Shown here in pieces: positions 50,834 to 58,594 of a DNA stretch of 64,000 bases. A program made the position numbers and the translations under genes. The first letter of the stretch is position 1; each line of letters begins with the position of its first letter. The stretch is from an uncultured Prevotellaceae bacterium (GTDB lineage: Bacteria > Bacteroidota > Bacteroidia > Bacteroidales > Bacteroidaceae). Location: the NCBI GenBank assembly GCA_900318555.1, contig ONKX01000005.1, forward strand, positions 32,759-96,758, written 5' to 3'. Under the pieces are notes generated by a model, which saw nothing but the letters and a program-made list of their open reading frames with translations, did not search any database and was not told where the DNA came from.

Positions 50834-51610
50834 TTATGCCTGTTGTTGCGATTGTTTCTTTTCAATGATTTTTGCCACGAGTTCAAACTGATAGACACCC
50901 TTCAATCCGGCATATATCAGCCCGTGAATGCCGTCACGCCAACCGCCCTCCATGACATAACACTTAAAGAACCGCCAGAACGGACGCCAGAGCAGGGCCC
51001 CCGCACCATAATTCTTCCCGGCCTTCTTGTCCACGTCGTTGTCGCTATAACGGTTGTCCTTCTCCATGATGGTGTGAATCGAGTCATTGGCTAAATGGAC
51101 AAAGGCCAGTTCCTTTTGTTCCTTCGGCAGATAATCCAAACGTCCGTTCACCTTGGGGAAAGTATGCACATAGGGAGGCCATTCCGTACCCTCGCGAATG
51201 AAGAAGCGCAACTGATAGTCGGGGTAGGCACATTTCATCGTCTTCCCCATAAACTGGTTCAGACGAGGAATATACAGTCCCTCTGCCGCCTTCTCCTGCC
51301 GGATATGACGGTAAAGGGCTTCGCGGAGTTCAGGGGTTACTATCTCGTCGGCATCCACCACAAGCACCCACGGCGATGAGGCCGACTGAATGGCAAAGGT
51401 CCTTGCCGGCTCCGCACTCTTATGGTCCGCCTTGGGAAATGTCACAATTCGACAACCATTCTTCTGGGCGATCTCCAATGTTGAATCCGTGCTTTCCATA
51501 TCACACACCAACACCTCGTCGAAGTCCTTTACGGCATCGAGCACGCGTTGCAAATGCTGCTCCGCATTATAGGTGTTGATGACCACCGATATCTTCTTCT
51601 CTTCATTCAT
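50834..51610 (-). CDS. Glycosyltransferase family 2 (WaaE/KdtX-like)
   Basis: 258 residues from the ATG at 51610; the longer frame crosses the intergenic region. GT-A: ISVVINTYNAEQHLQRVLDAVKDFDEVLVCDMESTDSTLEIAQKNG, DADEIVTPELREAL, then RFFIREGTEWPPYVHTFPKV. Resembles the inner-core LPS glucosyltransferases of the WaaE type. First gene of a four-gene unit with the LpxL-like, GT11 and GT8-like genes. Confidence 0.88.
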   Translation of the reverse strand: MNEEKKISVVINTYNAEQHLQRVLDAVKDFDEVLVCDMESTDSTLEIAQKNGCRIVTFPKADHKSAEPARTFAIQSASSPWVLVVDADEIVTPELREALYRHIRQEKAAEGLYIPRLNQFMGKTMKCAYPDYQLRFFIREGTEWPPYVHTFPKVNGRLDYLPKEQKELAFVHLANDSIHTIMEKDNRYSDNDVDKKAGKNYGAGALLWRPFWRFFKCYVMEGGWRDGIHGLIYAGLKGVYQFELVAKIIEKKQSQQQA

Positions 51611-51667
51611 TGTGGCAAAATTACAAAATAAATCCCAAATATCAGTTATCAATTGGTAATTATTTGT

Positions 51668-51675
51668 TATCTTTG
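51668..51675 (+). promoter_or_regulatory. -7 box TATCTTTG of the GT87 gene
   Basis: TATCTTTG 16 nt before the ATG at 51692. No -33 element at the standard spacing. Confidence 0.6.
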
Positions 51676-51691
51676 CACAAAATTTCCGATT

Positions 51692-52861
51692 ATGATAGAG
51701 AAATGTAAGGCTTTTCTGGCAAAACCCTTCTTCCACGACTATCGCACGTTGTTGGGGTTATGGCTGATATTAGGCATCGTATCGGCATTGGCAAAAATGC
51801 ATAGTCACAACAACTTTTTGGTATTCCGCGGCGTTTTCTGGCATGCTTGGAATCAGGTGTCACTCTACGGGTTGTATCCTGCCGAATATTTCGATGCCAA
51901 TTATTACGGTCCACTATTCTCACTGATCATCGCTCCCTTTGCTGTCGTGCCGGAATGGTTAGGCCTCGTATTGTGGTGCGTCATACTGTCATTGTTCCTT
52001 TATGTGGCCGTGCGACGTTCCGACATGACGAAATACCAGCAGATCTTTATTTTCTGGTTCTGCGCCCACGAATTGCTGACGGCACTCTTCATGCAACAGT
52101 TTAACATCGCTATCGCGGCCATTATCCTGCTGGCATTTTTCCTTATAGAGAAAGAACGTGACACCGAGGCGGCTTTCTTCATCGTGGTAGGAACGCTGGT
52201 GAAACTTTATGGCATCGTGGGACTGGCCTTCTTCTTCTTTTCCAAGCACAAAATCAGGTTCATCCTGTCATTAATCGGCTGGAGCATCCTCTTGTTTGCA
52301 CTGCCAATGCTCATCACCAACCCTGACTACATCATCAGTCAGTATCACGAATGGTTTGTATGGCTGACGGAGAAAAACACCGAGAATTTGGACTCGATAG
52401 CCCAGAACATCTCCCTGCTGGGCATGATGCATCGTACCACGGGCCTGGCATTCAGCGACCTTTGGCTCATTCTTCCTGGCATGTTGCTGTTCGCCATTCC
52501 ATACTTGCGCTTCTCGCAATACAAGCATGTGGCCTTCCGCCAGACGCTATTAGCTTCCGTACTGATGTTCGTAGTATTGTTCTCGACGGGCAGCGAGTCC
52601 AGCGGCTACATCATTCCGTTTGTGGGAGTCGTCATCTGGTTTACCGCGGCACCCTGGAAACGCACTGGTTGGGATGTCGCATTATTGGTCTTTGCCTTTG
52701 TGCTAAGCAGCCTGTCACCTAGCGACCTCTTCCCAGCCTATTTACGCAAGGAATGGGTACAGCCCTACGCGCTGAAGGCGCTGCCGATAACATTGATATG
52801 GCTGAAACTCTGTTGGGAGATGTATACCAAGGATTACAAAGGCTTGCGCCCAACACGATGA
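51692..52861 (+). CDS. GT87/DUF2029-family polytopic mannosyltransferase-like protein
   Basis: 389 residues from the ATG at 51692 (the longer frame crosses the promoter). About ten transmembrane helices and GT-C-type loops: DYRTLLGLWLILG at the start, a periplasmic segment with LYGLYPAEYFDANYYGPLFSLIIAPF, LVKLYGIVGLAFF, and AQNISLLGMMHR. Related to polyprenol-phosphate-mannose-dependent transferases (DUF2029). Convergent with the DPM1-like gene, which could provide its polyprenyl donor. Confidence 0.85.
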   Translation: MIEKCKAFLAKPFFHDYRTLLGLWLILGIVSALAKMHSHNNFLVFRGVFWHAWNQVSLYGLYPAEYFDANYYGPLFSLIIAPFAVVPEWLGLVLWCVILSLFLYVAVRRSDMTKYQQIFIFWFCAHELLTALFMQQFNIAIAAIILLAFFLIEKERDTEAAFFIVVGTLVKLYGIVGLAFFFFSKHKIRFILSLIGWSILLFALPMLITNPDYIISQYHEWFVWLTEKNTENLDSIAQNISLLGMMHRTTGLAFSDLWLILPGMLLFAIPYLRFSQYKHVAFRQTLLASVLMFVVLFSTGSESSGYIIPFVGVVIWFTAAPWKRTGWDVALLVFAFVLSSLSPSDLFPAYLRKEWVQPYALKALPITLIWLKLCWEMYTKDYKGLRPTR

Positions 52862-52864
52862 ATC

Positions 52865-53797
52865 CTATTTCCTTTGTCCGTTATACGAATTCAGGAAATA
52901 CCCCGGGCGACCTTTCACCTCGTTGAACACCTTTCCAAGATATTCGCCCAAAATGCCCAGACTGAGCAGTTGCACACCACCCAGAAACAGCACAGTCACC
53001 ATGATAGTTGGATAGCCCTGAACGGGTTCGCCATACAGATTGGTGACAATAATGATATAAATAAGATACAGGAAAGCGATAAACGACACCAGCAATCCCA
53101 GTACAGACGCCAGTCGCAAGGGCGCTGTGGTGTACGACATGATACCGTTCAGGGCAAGGTTCACCAACGACCTCGTGCTCCATTTGCTGACACCTTCCTG
53201 TCGTTCCAATTGCTGGTAGGTGATGCCTTTTTTGTGGAAACCAATCCACGAATACATGCCTTTCGTGTTCCTTTCAGTTTCACGCATCTGTTTCAGGGCC
53301 TCCACACACGACCGGTCTAACAGGCGGAAATCGCCGGTATCTTTCTGAATAGGGACTTTGGTAACCGATTGTAGCAATTTGTAGTACCAATGCGAGGTCT
53401 TACGCTTCAACCACGACTCCTTACTGCCCTGGCGCTGGGCATAGACGTCGTCATAGCCCTCTTCCCAATACTTTAGCATCTCTGGAATCACCTCAATAGG
53501 ATGCTGCATGTCGGCATCCATCACGATGACGGCATCACCCGTAGCATAGTCGAAACCCGCCATCATGGCAATCTCCTTACCGTAGTTGCGCGAAAGGTCA
53601 AGGTAGCTGTAATGCGGGTCTTCATCATGCAACCTCATCATCTGCTGAAGCGTATTGTCCATACTGCCGTCATTGACAAGAAGAAACTCCCAATCGTAAC
53701 TGGGATTTTGCTTGACGACTTGCCCCATGCGCTCTCGAATAAGCTGAAACGATGCTTCTTCGTTATAAGCAGGAAGAATAATGGTGACCTTTTTCAT
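52865..53797 (-). CDS. DPM1/GtrB-like polyprenyl-phosphate glycosyltransferase
   Basis: 310 residues. GT2 domain (VTIILPAYNEEASFQLIRERM, LVNDGSMDNTLQQM, VIVMDADMQHPIEVIPEML, AQRQGSKESWLKRKTSHW) followed by two C-terminal transmembrane helices (LRLASVLGLLVSFIAFLYL and the GVQLLSLGILGEYLGKV segment). Makes a polyprenyl-phosphate sugar at the inner leaflet. The start overlaps the deacetylase stop by 4 nt. Confidence 0.92.
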   Translation of the reverse strand: MKKVTIILPAYNEEASFQLIRERMGQVVKQNPSYDWEFLLVNDGSMDNTLQQMMRLHDEDPHYSYLDLSRNYGKEIAMMAGFDYATGDAVIVMDADMQHPIEVIPEMLKYWEEGYDDVYAQRQGSKESWLKRKTSHWYYKLLQSVTKVPIQKDTGDFRLLDRSCVEALKQMRETERNTKGMYSWIGFHKKGITYQQLERQEGVSKWSTRSLVNLALNGIMSYTTAPLRLASVLGLLVSFIAFLYLIYIIIVTNLYGEPVQGYPTIMVTVLFLGGVQLLSLGILGEYLGKVFNEVKGRPGYFLNSYNGQRK

Positions 53798-54564
53798 CGG
53801 CTCGTTACAAATTCGTTGAAGGTTATAAAATCATGCTCCTTTTTCAGCATTTTTATCAGGTTATCCAGTCGTTGCACCATCTCCCGACCGCTATGGTTCT
53901 TGATGATGAAGGGAATCTTGAATTCCGGGTGATCCTTCAGGTCGAAGAACTCCCAGGGATGGAAATAGGTGACGAAATAGCCGTCGTGCTTCACCGTGCG
54001 ACGCACGAGCCAGTGGTACAACCCCTCCGGCAGGTTATGCAAGGCGAGCCAGAACAACGGGAACCGGATCCAAGGAGTCACCGAGGCGGGAATCTGCATC
54101 ACCCCACCCTTCATAAACCATGTGCGCGGTGCTGTCAGGTGCATATATCGCCCTGGAATGAAGGCGGGATTCAGCGACGAATTATAGCGATAACCTACGC
54201 GCTCAATCTCACTGTCGCTAACAGGAAACATACGGGGCTGGCGATAACCATACACCGTACGTCCCGTCACGCGTTCCACAATCTGTTTCGACACTTCAAA
54301 GTCAGTCTCTTTGGGCTGCCAGTGGTCCACACCATGACACGCCACCTCGTGGCCTTCCTCCATGATGCGCTGCATCACTTCCGGCGCATGCTCGGCAAAG
54401 TTACCCGTACAGAAGAATGTAGCTTTGACGCCATTCTGTTTCAGCACATCCAGAATACGGTTCGTACCCTCGATGCTGACCTTCATGCCCTCCTCCAACG
54501 AGATGTCGACGCCATGCTCGCGAGGCACGTCAAACTCTTCTGTGTCAAAACTCAGCAGAATCAT
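53794..54564 (-). CDS. Polysaccharide deacetylase (NodB-family, PuuE/DUF3473-like)
   Basis: 256 residues. LLSFDTEEFDVPREHGVDISLEEG at the start provides the catalytic Asp; metal ligands in EVACHGVDHWQP; KATFFCTGNF, YRQPRMFPVSD and TYFHPWEFFDL (terminal motif). Likely deacetylates an N-acetyl sugar of an envelope glycan. In an operon greA-HIT-nucleotidyltransferase-deacetylase-GT2. Confidence 0.92.
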   Translation of the reverse strand: MILLSFDTEEFDVPREHGVDISLEEGMKVSIEGTNRILDVLKQNGVKATFFCTGNFAEHAPEVMQRIMEEGHEVACHGVDHWQPKETDFEVSKQIVERVTGRTVYGYRQPRMFPVSDSEIERVGYRYNSSLNPAFIPGRYMHLTAPRTWFMKGGVMQIPASVTPWIRFPLFWLALHNLPEGLYHWLVRRTVKHDGYFVTYFHPWEFFDLKDHPEFKIPFIIKNHSGREMVQRLDNLIKMLKKEHDFITFNEFVTSR

Positions 54565-54574
54565 GCTCTTGGGA

Positions 54575-55303
54575 TTAATACAACTCGCTGGGAATCAACT
54601 CTTTGGCACGCTCAAAATCCTCTACCGTATCCAGCTCAATGGAGAACAAATCGGTAGTATCCACCACGCGGAAATGATGTCCCTGGGGAATGAGTCGTTC
54701 GAAGGCACGCTCATAGAAAATGTCGATGAGTCCTTCGCGTTCTATCATCTGCTCCAACTCACGGAACAATGCCATCGAATAGTCAGCGGCAATACGCTCG
54801 ATACCCACCGACTCACCGATGGAATCGGCAATGCTGCACGTCTTGCTGAGTTCCACGACACGACCGGTCTCGTCGGTGATGATCTTGATTTCCTCCTCAC
54901 CACACTCATGGCGGTTCAGCGCCAGGGCCGTGCCCTGCTCATTCACCATCCGCCGCACGGCCTCAGGATCACACAGGATATCGCTATCCATCAACAGGAA
55001 GTCCTTGCCATCGGTAAAAGGACGCGTCATCCAAAGCGAAAAGATATTGTTGTTGTGCTCGTAGTCGGCATTATGGATGAAATGGATGTTCAACTGCGGA
55101 TAATGCTCCGTCAGAAAACCACGCAACATCTCTCCACGATAGCCTGTCACCACCACCAACTCGTTGATGCCGGCAGCAATCATCGCATCGACAGTACGAG
55201 CCAGCAACGTGCGCTCGCCCACCTTCAGCAGACACTTCGGACACGCATCGGTCAGCGGACGCAGGCGCTTTGCCATTCCCGCTGCAAGAATTACTCCTAT
55301 CAT
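54575..55303 (-). CDS. Sugar/alcohol-phosphate nucleotidyltransferase (LicC-like)
   Basis: 242 residues. Nucleotidyltransferase fold with VILAAGMAKRLRPLTDACPKCLLKVGERTLL at the N-terminus, VVTGYRGEML, NADYEHNNNIFSLW, LLMDSDILCDPEAV and IELDTVEDFERAKEL. The NIFSLW segment is typical of phosphocholine cytidylyltransferase-type (LicC) enzymes, so a CDP-activated alcohol is as likely as a sugar. Overlaps the HIT gene by 4 nt. Confidence 0.85.
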   Translation of the reverse strand: MIGVILAAGMAKRLRPLTDACPKCLLKVGERTLLARTVDAMIAAGINELVVVTGYRGEMLRGFLTEHYPQLNIHFIHNADYEHNNNIFSLWMTRPFTDGKDFLLMDSDILCDPEAVRRMVNEQGTALALNRHECGEEEIKIITDETGRVVELSKTCSIADSIGESVGIERIAADYSMALFRELEQMIEREGLIDIFYERAFERLIPQGHHFRVVDTTDLFSIELDTVEDFERAKELIPSELY

Positions 55304-55692
55304 ACGAATGCAGCCTGGATTTTAGCAGCAATCTCCTTGAACTCCTCCTCGCTCAGCTTCAGCTTCTCACGACGGAAGTCGGCATCGGCCTCACTCTGCA
55401 TCGGGATGAGGTGAATATGTGCGTGGGCCACTTCCAGCCCCAACACCACCTGAGCCACCTTCTTACAGGGGAACGCCTTCTTGATGGCCACGGCCACGCG
55501 CTTTGCAAACTGCTGATAACGAGCGAGTTCGGCATCGTCCATATCGAAGAAATAGTCCACCTCACGACGGGGAATGACCAGCGTATGGCCCTTCACCAAC
55601 GGATTGATATCGAGGAAAGCATAGAACTCCTCGTTCTCTGCACACTTATAGCTGGGAATCTCACCGGCAGCAATCTTTGCGAAAATATCCAT
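55300..55692 (-). CDS. HIT-family nucleotide hydrolase
   Basis: 130 residues. DIFAKIAAGEIPSYKCAEN start, GHTLVIPRREVDYF, and the histidine triad AHAHIHLIPM. Probably a purine nucleoside phosphoramidase or dinucleoside polyphosphate hydrolase. Lies 23 nt after greA. Confidence 0.93.
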   Translation of the reverse strand: MDIFAKIAAGEIPSYKCAENEEFYAFLDINPLVKGHTLVIPRREVDYFFDMDDAELARYQQFAKRVAVAIKKAFPCKKVAQVVLGLEVAHAHIHLIPMQSEADADFRREKLKLSEEEFKEIAAKIQAAFV

Positions 55693-55715
55693 AGTTTTTG
55701 TCGTTATTACGATGA

Positions 55716-56183
55716 TTATGCAATCGAAATGTTCTCAATGCGCAGCTTGATGGTGCCACGGGGAATCGTAATCTCCACCTCTTCACCCACTTTCTTACCA
55801 AGCAAACCCTGAGCTATCGGCGTCTTGATACTGATCTTGCCGGCACGCAGGTCGGCCTCGTTCTCGCTAACAATGGTGTAACTCATCTTCGCATTATTCG
55901 TCAGATTGGTCATCTCCACCTTCGTCAGAATCTGCACCGAATCAGTGCTCAGACGCGACGTATCCACGATCTTTGCCTCAGAAATCGTTGCCTTCAGCTT
56001 GTTGATCTTATCCTCCAGATGGGCCTGGGCCTCCTTGGCGGCATCATACTCGCTGTTCTCACTCAAATCGCCCTTCTCACGGGCCTCAGCAATGGCTGCC
56101 GAAGCCTTCGGACGTTCCACCGCTTCCAGGCGGTGCAGTTCGGCTATGAGCTTGTCATAGCCCTCTTGTGACATGTATGCCAT
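55716..56183 (-). CDS. greA: Transcription elongation factor GreA
   Basis: 155 residues. N-terminal coiled coil with the acidic tip (IAEAREKGDLSENSEYDAAKEAQAHLEDKINKL) that reaches into the RNA polymerase secondary channel, and the C-terminal FKBP-like domain (ISIKTPIAQGLLGKKVGEEVEITIPRG). Rescues backtracked polymerase. Its own leader carries a terminator (56228-56267) between a strong promoter and the start codon. Confidence 0.96.
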   Translation of the reverse strand: MAYMSQEGYDKLIAELHRLEAVERPKASAAIAEAREKGDLSENSEYDAAKEAQAHLEDKINKLKATISEAKIVDTSRLSTDSVQILTKVEMTNLTNNAKMSYTIVSENEADLRAGKISIKTPIAQGLLGKKVGEEVEITIPRGTIKLRIENISIA

Positions 56184-56227
56184 AATGTATATATTTTAAT
56201 TTATTTGATGTTTCAGTCTTCAGACGT

Positions 56228-56267
56228 AAAAAAGAAAGAATCCCGACTCTTCACTCTGTCGGAATCC
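56228..56267 (-). terminator. Intrinsic terminator inside the greA leader (attenuator or leader RNA)
   Basis: Minus-strand stem GGATTCCGAC (plus 56258-56267) / GTCGGGATTC (plus 56238-56247), 10 bp with two G-U pairs, 10-nt loop, followed by TTTCTTTTTT. It lies 45 nt before the greA ATG. Confidence 0.82.
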
Positions 56268-56296
56268 TAAGCTTTTACCATGTCTTTTTCCGTTTG

Positions 56297-56328
56297 CAAA
56301 GATAGCAATTAATTCCCAACCGACCAAA
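56297..56328 (-). promoter_or_regulatory. greA promoter
   Basis: Minus-strand TTTG, 20-nt spacer, TATCTTTG (plus 56297-56304 and 56325-56328): full consensus. The predicted start near 56290 would give a leader of about 105 nt, or a 60-nt RNA if it stops at the terminator. Confidence 0.85.
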
Positions 56329-56430
56329 TTTTCGGCAAAAAACTTTAAAAAAAAGTTGATTTAAGTCAAGAAACCATCTCTCGTACCTCATATTTTTAGG
56401 GTTTCGCGTTTTAGGTTTCACGTAAATTCG

Positions 56431-56438
56431 TAAATTTG
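56431..56438 (+). promoter_or_regulatory. -7 box TAAATTTG upstream of the SDR gene
   Basis: Match to TAnnTTTG 82 nt before the ATG at 56520. The 56184-56519 gap holds only this promoter, the greA promoter and two terminator-like hairpins. Confidence 0.6.
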
Positions 56439-56483
56439 CAGCGTGTTTTTCATAGTATTAGATTTAAGGTTAACAAAAGGTTC

Positions 56484-56507
56484 GGGACTCAGCGGAGTCC
56501 CTTTTTT
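56484..56507 (+). terminator. Terminator-like hairpin in the leader of the SDR gene
   Basis: GGGACTC (56484-56490) / GAGTCCC (56495-56501) with 4-nt loop and six T's (56502-56507), ending 12 nt before the ATG. TTCGG just upstream can also pair with CCGAA just before the start codon, an alternative fold. Confidence 0.7.
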
Positions 56508-56519
56508 AGTCCGAAGCGT

Positions 56520-57545
56520 ATGAATCAAAAGATATTAATCACAGGAGCCAGTGGTTTCATCGGCTCATTCATAGTGGAAGAGGCTCTCCGCAGGGGCTTC
56601 GAAGTGTGGGCTGCAGTACGCAAGAGCAGCTCACGGCAGTTCCTTACCGACGACCGTATCAACTTCATTGAACTCGATTTCTCGTCCGAGACGCAGCTCA
56701 CCGAACAACTCACAGGGCTGCAGTTCGACTACATCGTGCATGCCGCCGGTGTCACCAAATGTCTCGACAAAGCCGACTTCCATCGCATCAACACCGAGGG
56801 CACCCAACATCTCGTTCACGTCCTGGAAGCCCTCCAGATGCGCATCGAGCGTTTCGTCTATATCAGCAGTCTCAGCATCATGGGCGCCATCCGTGAAGAG
56901 CAGCCTTATACCGAGATCCGCGAGAGCGACACCCCCCACCCCAACACCGCCTACGGTCAGAGCAAGCTCGATGCCGAGCGATGGCTCGAAGACAACAACA
57001 ATCACCTCATTGCCAACGGTCAACAGCCGTTGCCCTACGTCATCCTACGTCCCACGGGGGTCTATGGTCCTCGCGAACGCGACTACTTCATGATGGCGAA
57101 GAGCATCAAGGCTCACACCGATTTCGCCGTAGGCTTCAAACAGCAGGACATCACCTTCATCTATGTCACCGACGTCGTACAGGCCGTATTCCTCGCATTG
57201 GAGAAAGGCGTCACAGGGCGTCGTTACTTCCTCTCCGACGGCGAAGTCTATCAGTCGTCCACCTTCAGCGACCTCATCCGCAAGGAACTCGGCAACCCCT
57301 GGTGGATTCGCATCACCGCCCCGCTCTGGCTCCTGCGCGTCATCACCTTCGTCGGCGAACGCATCGCACGCCGTACCGGCAAGGTCACGGCACTCAACGA
57401 CGACAAATACAACATCATGCGACAGCGCAACTGGCGGTGCGACATCGAACCCGCACGTCAGGAACTGGGCTTCCGTCCACAGGTACAGCTCCCTGAAGGC
57501 GTCCGTCGTAGCATTCAATGGTACAAGGAAAACAAATGGCTATAA
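56520..57545 (+). CDS. NAD(P)-dependent epimerase/dehydratase (extended SDR)
   Basis: 341 residues from the ATG at 56520; the upstream in-frame stretch is the leader with the hairpin. Rossmann motif ITGASGFIGSFIVEEALRRG, DYIVHAAGVTKCLDKADF, catalytic YGQSK (Tyr/Lys) after SSLSIMG, and YVILRPTGVYGPRERDYF. Some Bacteroidetes SDRs of this kind reduce 3-ketosphinganine in sphingolipid synthesis, which would fit the PAP2 neighbour, but a sugar epimerase is equally possible. Overlaps the PAP2 gene by 10 nt. Confidence 0.88.
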   Translation: MNQKILITGASGFIGSFIVEEALRRGFEVWAAVRKSSSRQFLTDDRINFIELDFSSETQLTEQLTGLQFDYIVHAAGVTKCLDKADFHRINTEGTQHLVHVLEALQMRIERFVYISSLSIMGAIREEQPYTEIRESDTPHPNTAYGQSKLDAERWLEDNNNHLIANGQQPLPYVILRPTGVYGPRERDYFMMAKSIKAHTDFAVGFKQQDITFIYVTDVVQAVFLALEKGVTGRRYFLSDGEVYQSSTFSDLIRKELGNPWWIRITAPLWLLRVITFVGERIARRTGKVTALNDDKYNIMRQRNWRCDIEPARQELGFRPQVQLPEGVRRSIQWYKENKWL

Positions 57546-58522
57546 AGGATTTCTTCACGCGCGACGACAGGTCCGACCGGTTCCGTCAGCATCCCCTCGC
57601 CTTCGAATTGGTGGGGCTCGCCTACGCCTTCTTCACCCTTATCCTGATTGTCTTCAACCTATCCGAATATGCGGATTTCAAGTCCATGATGGCACTACGT
57701 CTCTATTACATCGAGGCGACAGTGGCCGCATTCATCATCTACTACTTGCGCCCCACCCGCTTCGTGTTGCTGCTGCGCGTCATCGTTCAGATGGTATTCC
57801 TCTCGTGGTGGTACCCCGACACCTATGAACTCAACCGCATCTTCCCCAATCTCGACCACCTCTTCGCCGCCTGCGAACAGGCCATCTTCTCCTGCCAGCC
57901 ATCGCTTCTATTCTCGCAGTACGTCCCCTGGGGATGGTTCTCCGAACTCATGTGCCTCGGCTACGTCAGCTACTTCCCGCTCATGACGCTTCTGCTGCTC
58001 TACTATTTTTTCCGCCGCTACGATGAGCTCCCCATGGCGGCATTCGTCCTCCTCATATCCTTCTTCGCCTACTACCTCATATTCATATTCCTCCCCGTCA
58101 CAGGACCGCAGTTCTACTACCTCGCAGTAGGCACCGACAACATCGCAAACGGCATATTCCCCAACATCGGCGACTGGTTCCTTACCCACAGCGAACGCAT
58201 GGCGGCACCGGGGTGGAGCGATGGCTTCTTCTACCACCTGCTCGACATCACCCACGATGCCGGCGAACGGCCCACGGCGGCATTCCCCAGCAGCCATGTC
58301 GGCATTACCACCGTCGTACTGCTCCTCGCACAACGCACCCACTGCCGCTGGCTCACCTTCGTCATCCTGCCGTTCTACGTCCTCATGTGCCTCTCCACGG
58401 TGTACATCTATGCCCATTATGCCATCGATGCCATCGCCGGACTCCTCACGGGCGTACTATTCTATTATATAGCCCTGCGCGCCTATCAATGGAAGGCATT
58501 GCACAACAATAAGTTTATTTAA
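57536..58522 (+). CDS. PAP2-family membrane phosphatase/transferase
   Basis: 328 residues from the ATG at 57536. Six predicted transmembrane segments. PAP2 motifs: AGERPTAAFPSSHVGITTV (PSSH) and YIYAHYAIDAIAGLLTGVL with the catalytic His. In topology it resembles inositol-phosphoceramide-synthase (Aur1)-type PAP2 proteins, which transfer phospho head groups. Coupled to the SDR gene upstream. The region from here to 63.7 kb is visibly GC-richer than the rest, with many C-ending codons. Confidence 0.88.
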   Translation: MAIKDFFTRDDRSDRFRQHPLAFELVGLAYAFFTLILIVFNLSEYADFKSMMALRLYYIEATVAAFIIYYLRPTRFVLLLRVIVQMVFLSWWYPDTYELNRIFPNLDHLFAACEQAIFSCQPSLLFSQYVPWGWFSELMCLGYVSYFPLMTLLLLYYFFRRYDELPMAAFVLLISFFAYYLIFIFLPVTGPQFYYLAVGTDNIANGIFPNIGDWFLTHSERMAAPGWSDGFFYHLLDITHDAGERPTAAFPSSHVGITTVVLLLAQRTHCRWLTFVILPFYVLMCLSTVYIYAHYAIDAIAGLLTGVLFYYIALRAYQWKALHNNKFI

Positions 58523-58556
58523 CAGTAAAAAACGTCGTTTTTCCTCGTTTTTTTCG

Positions 58557-58564
58557 TACCTTCG
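58557..58564 (+). promoter_or_regulatory. -7 box TACCTTCG upstream of the OmpA/TPR lipoprotein
   Basis: TACCTTCG 30 nt before the ATG at 58595. Confidence 0.6.
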
Positions 58565-58594
58565 CGGCAAATTTCAATTTTGAAAAAGAATCAT

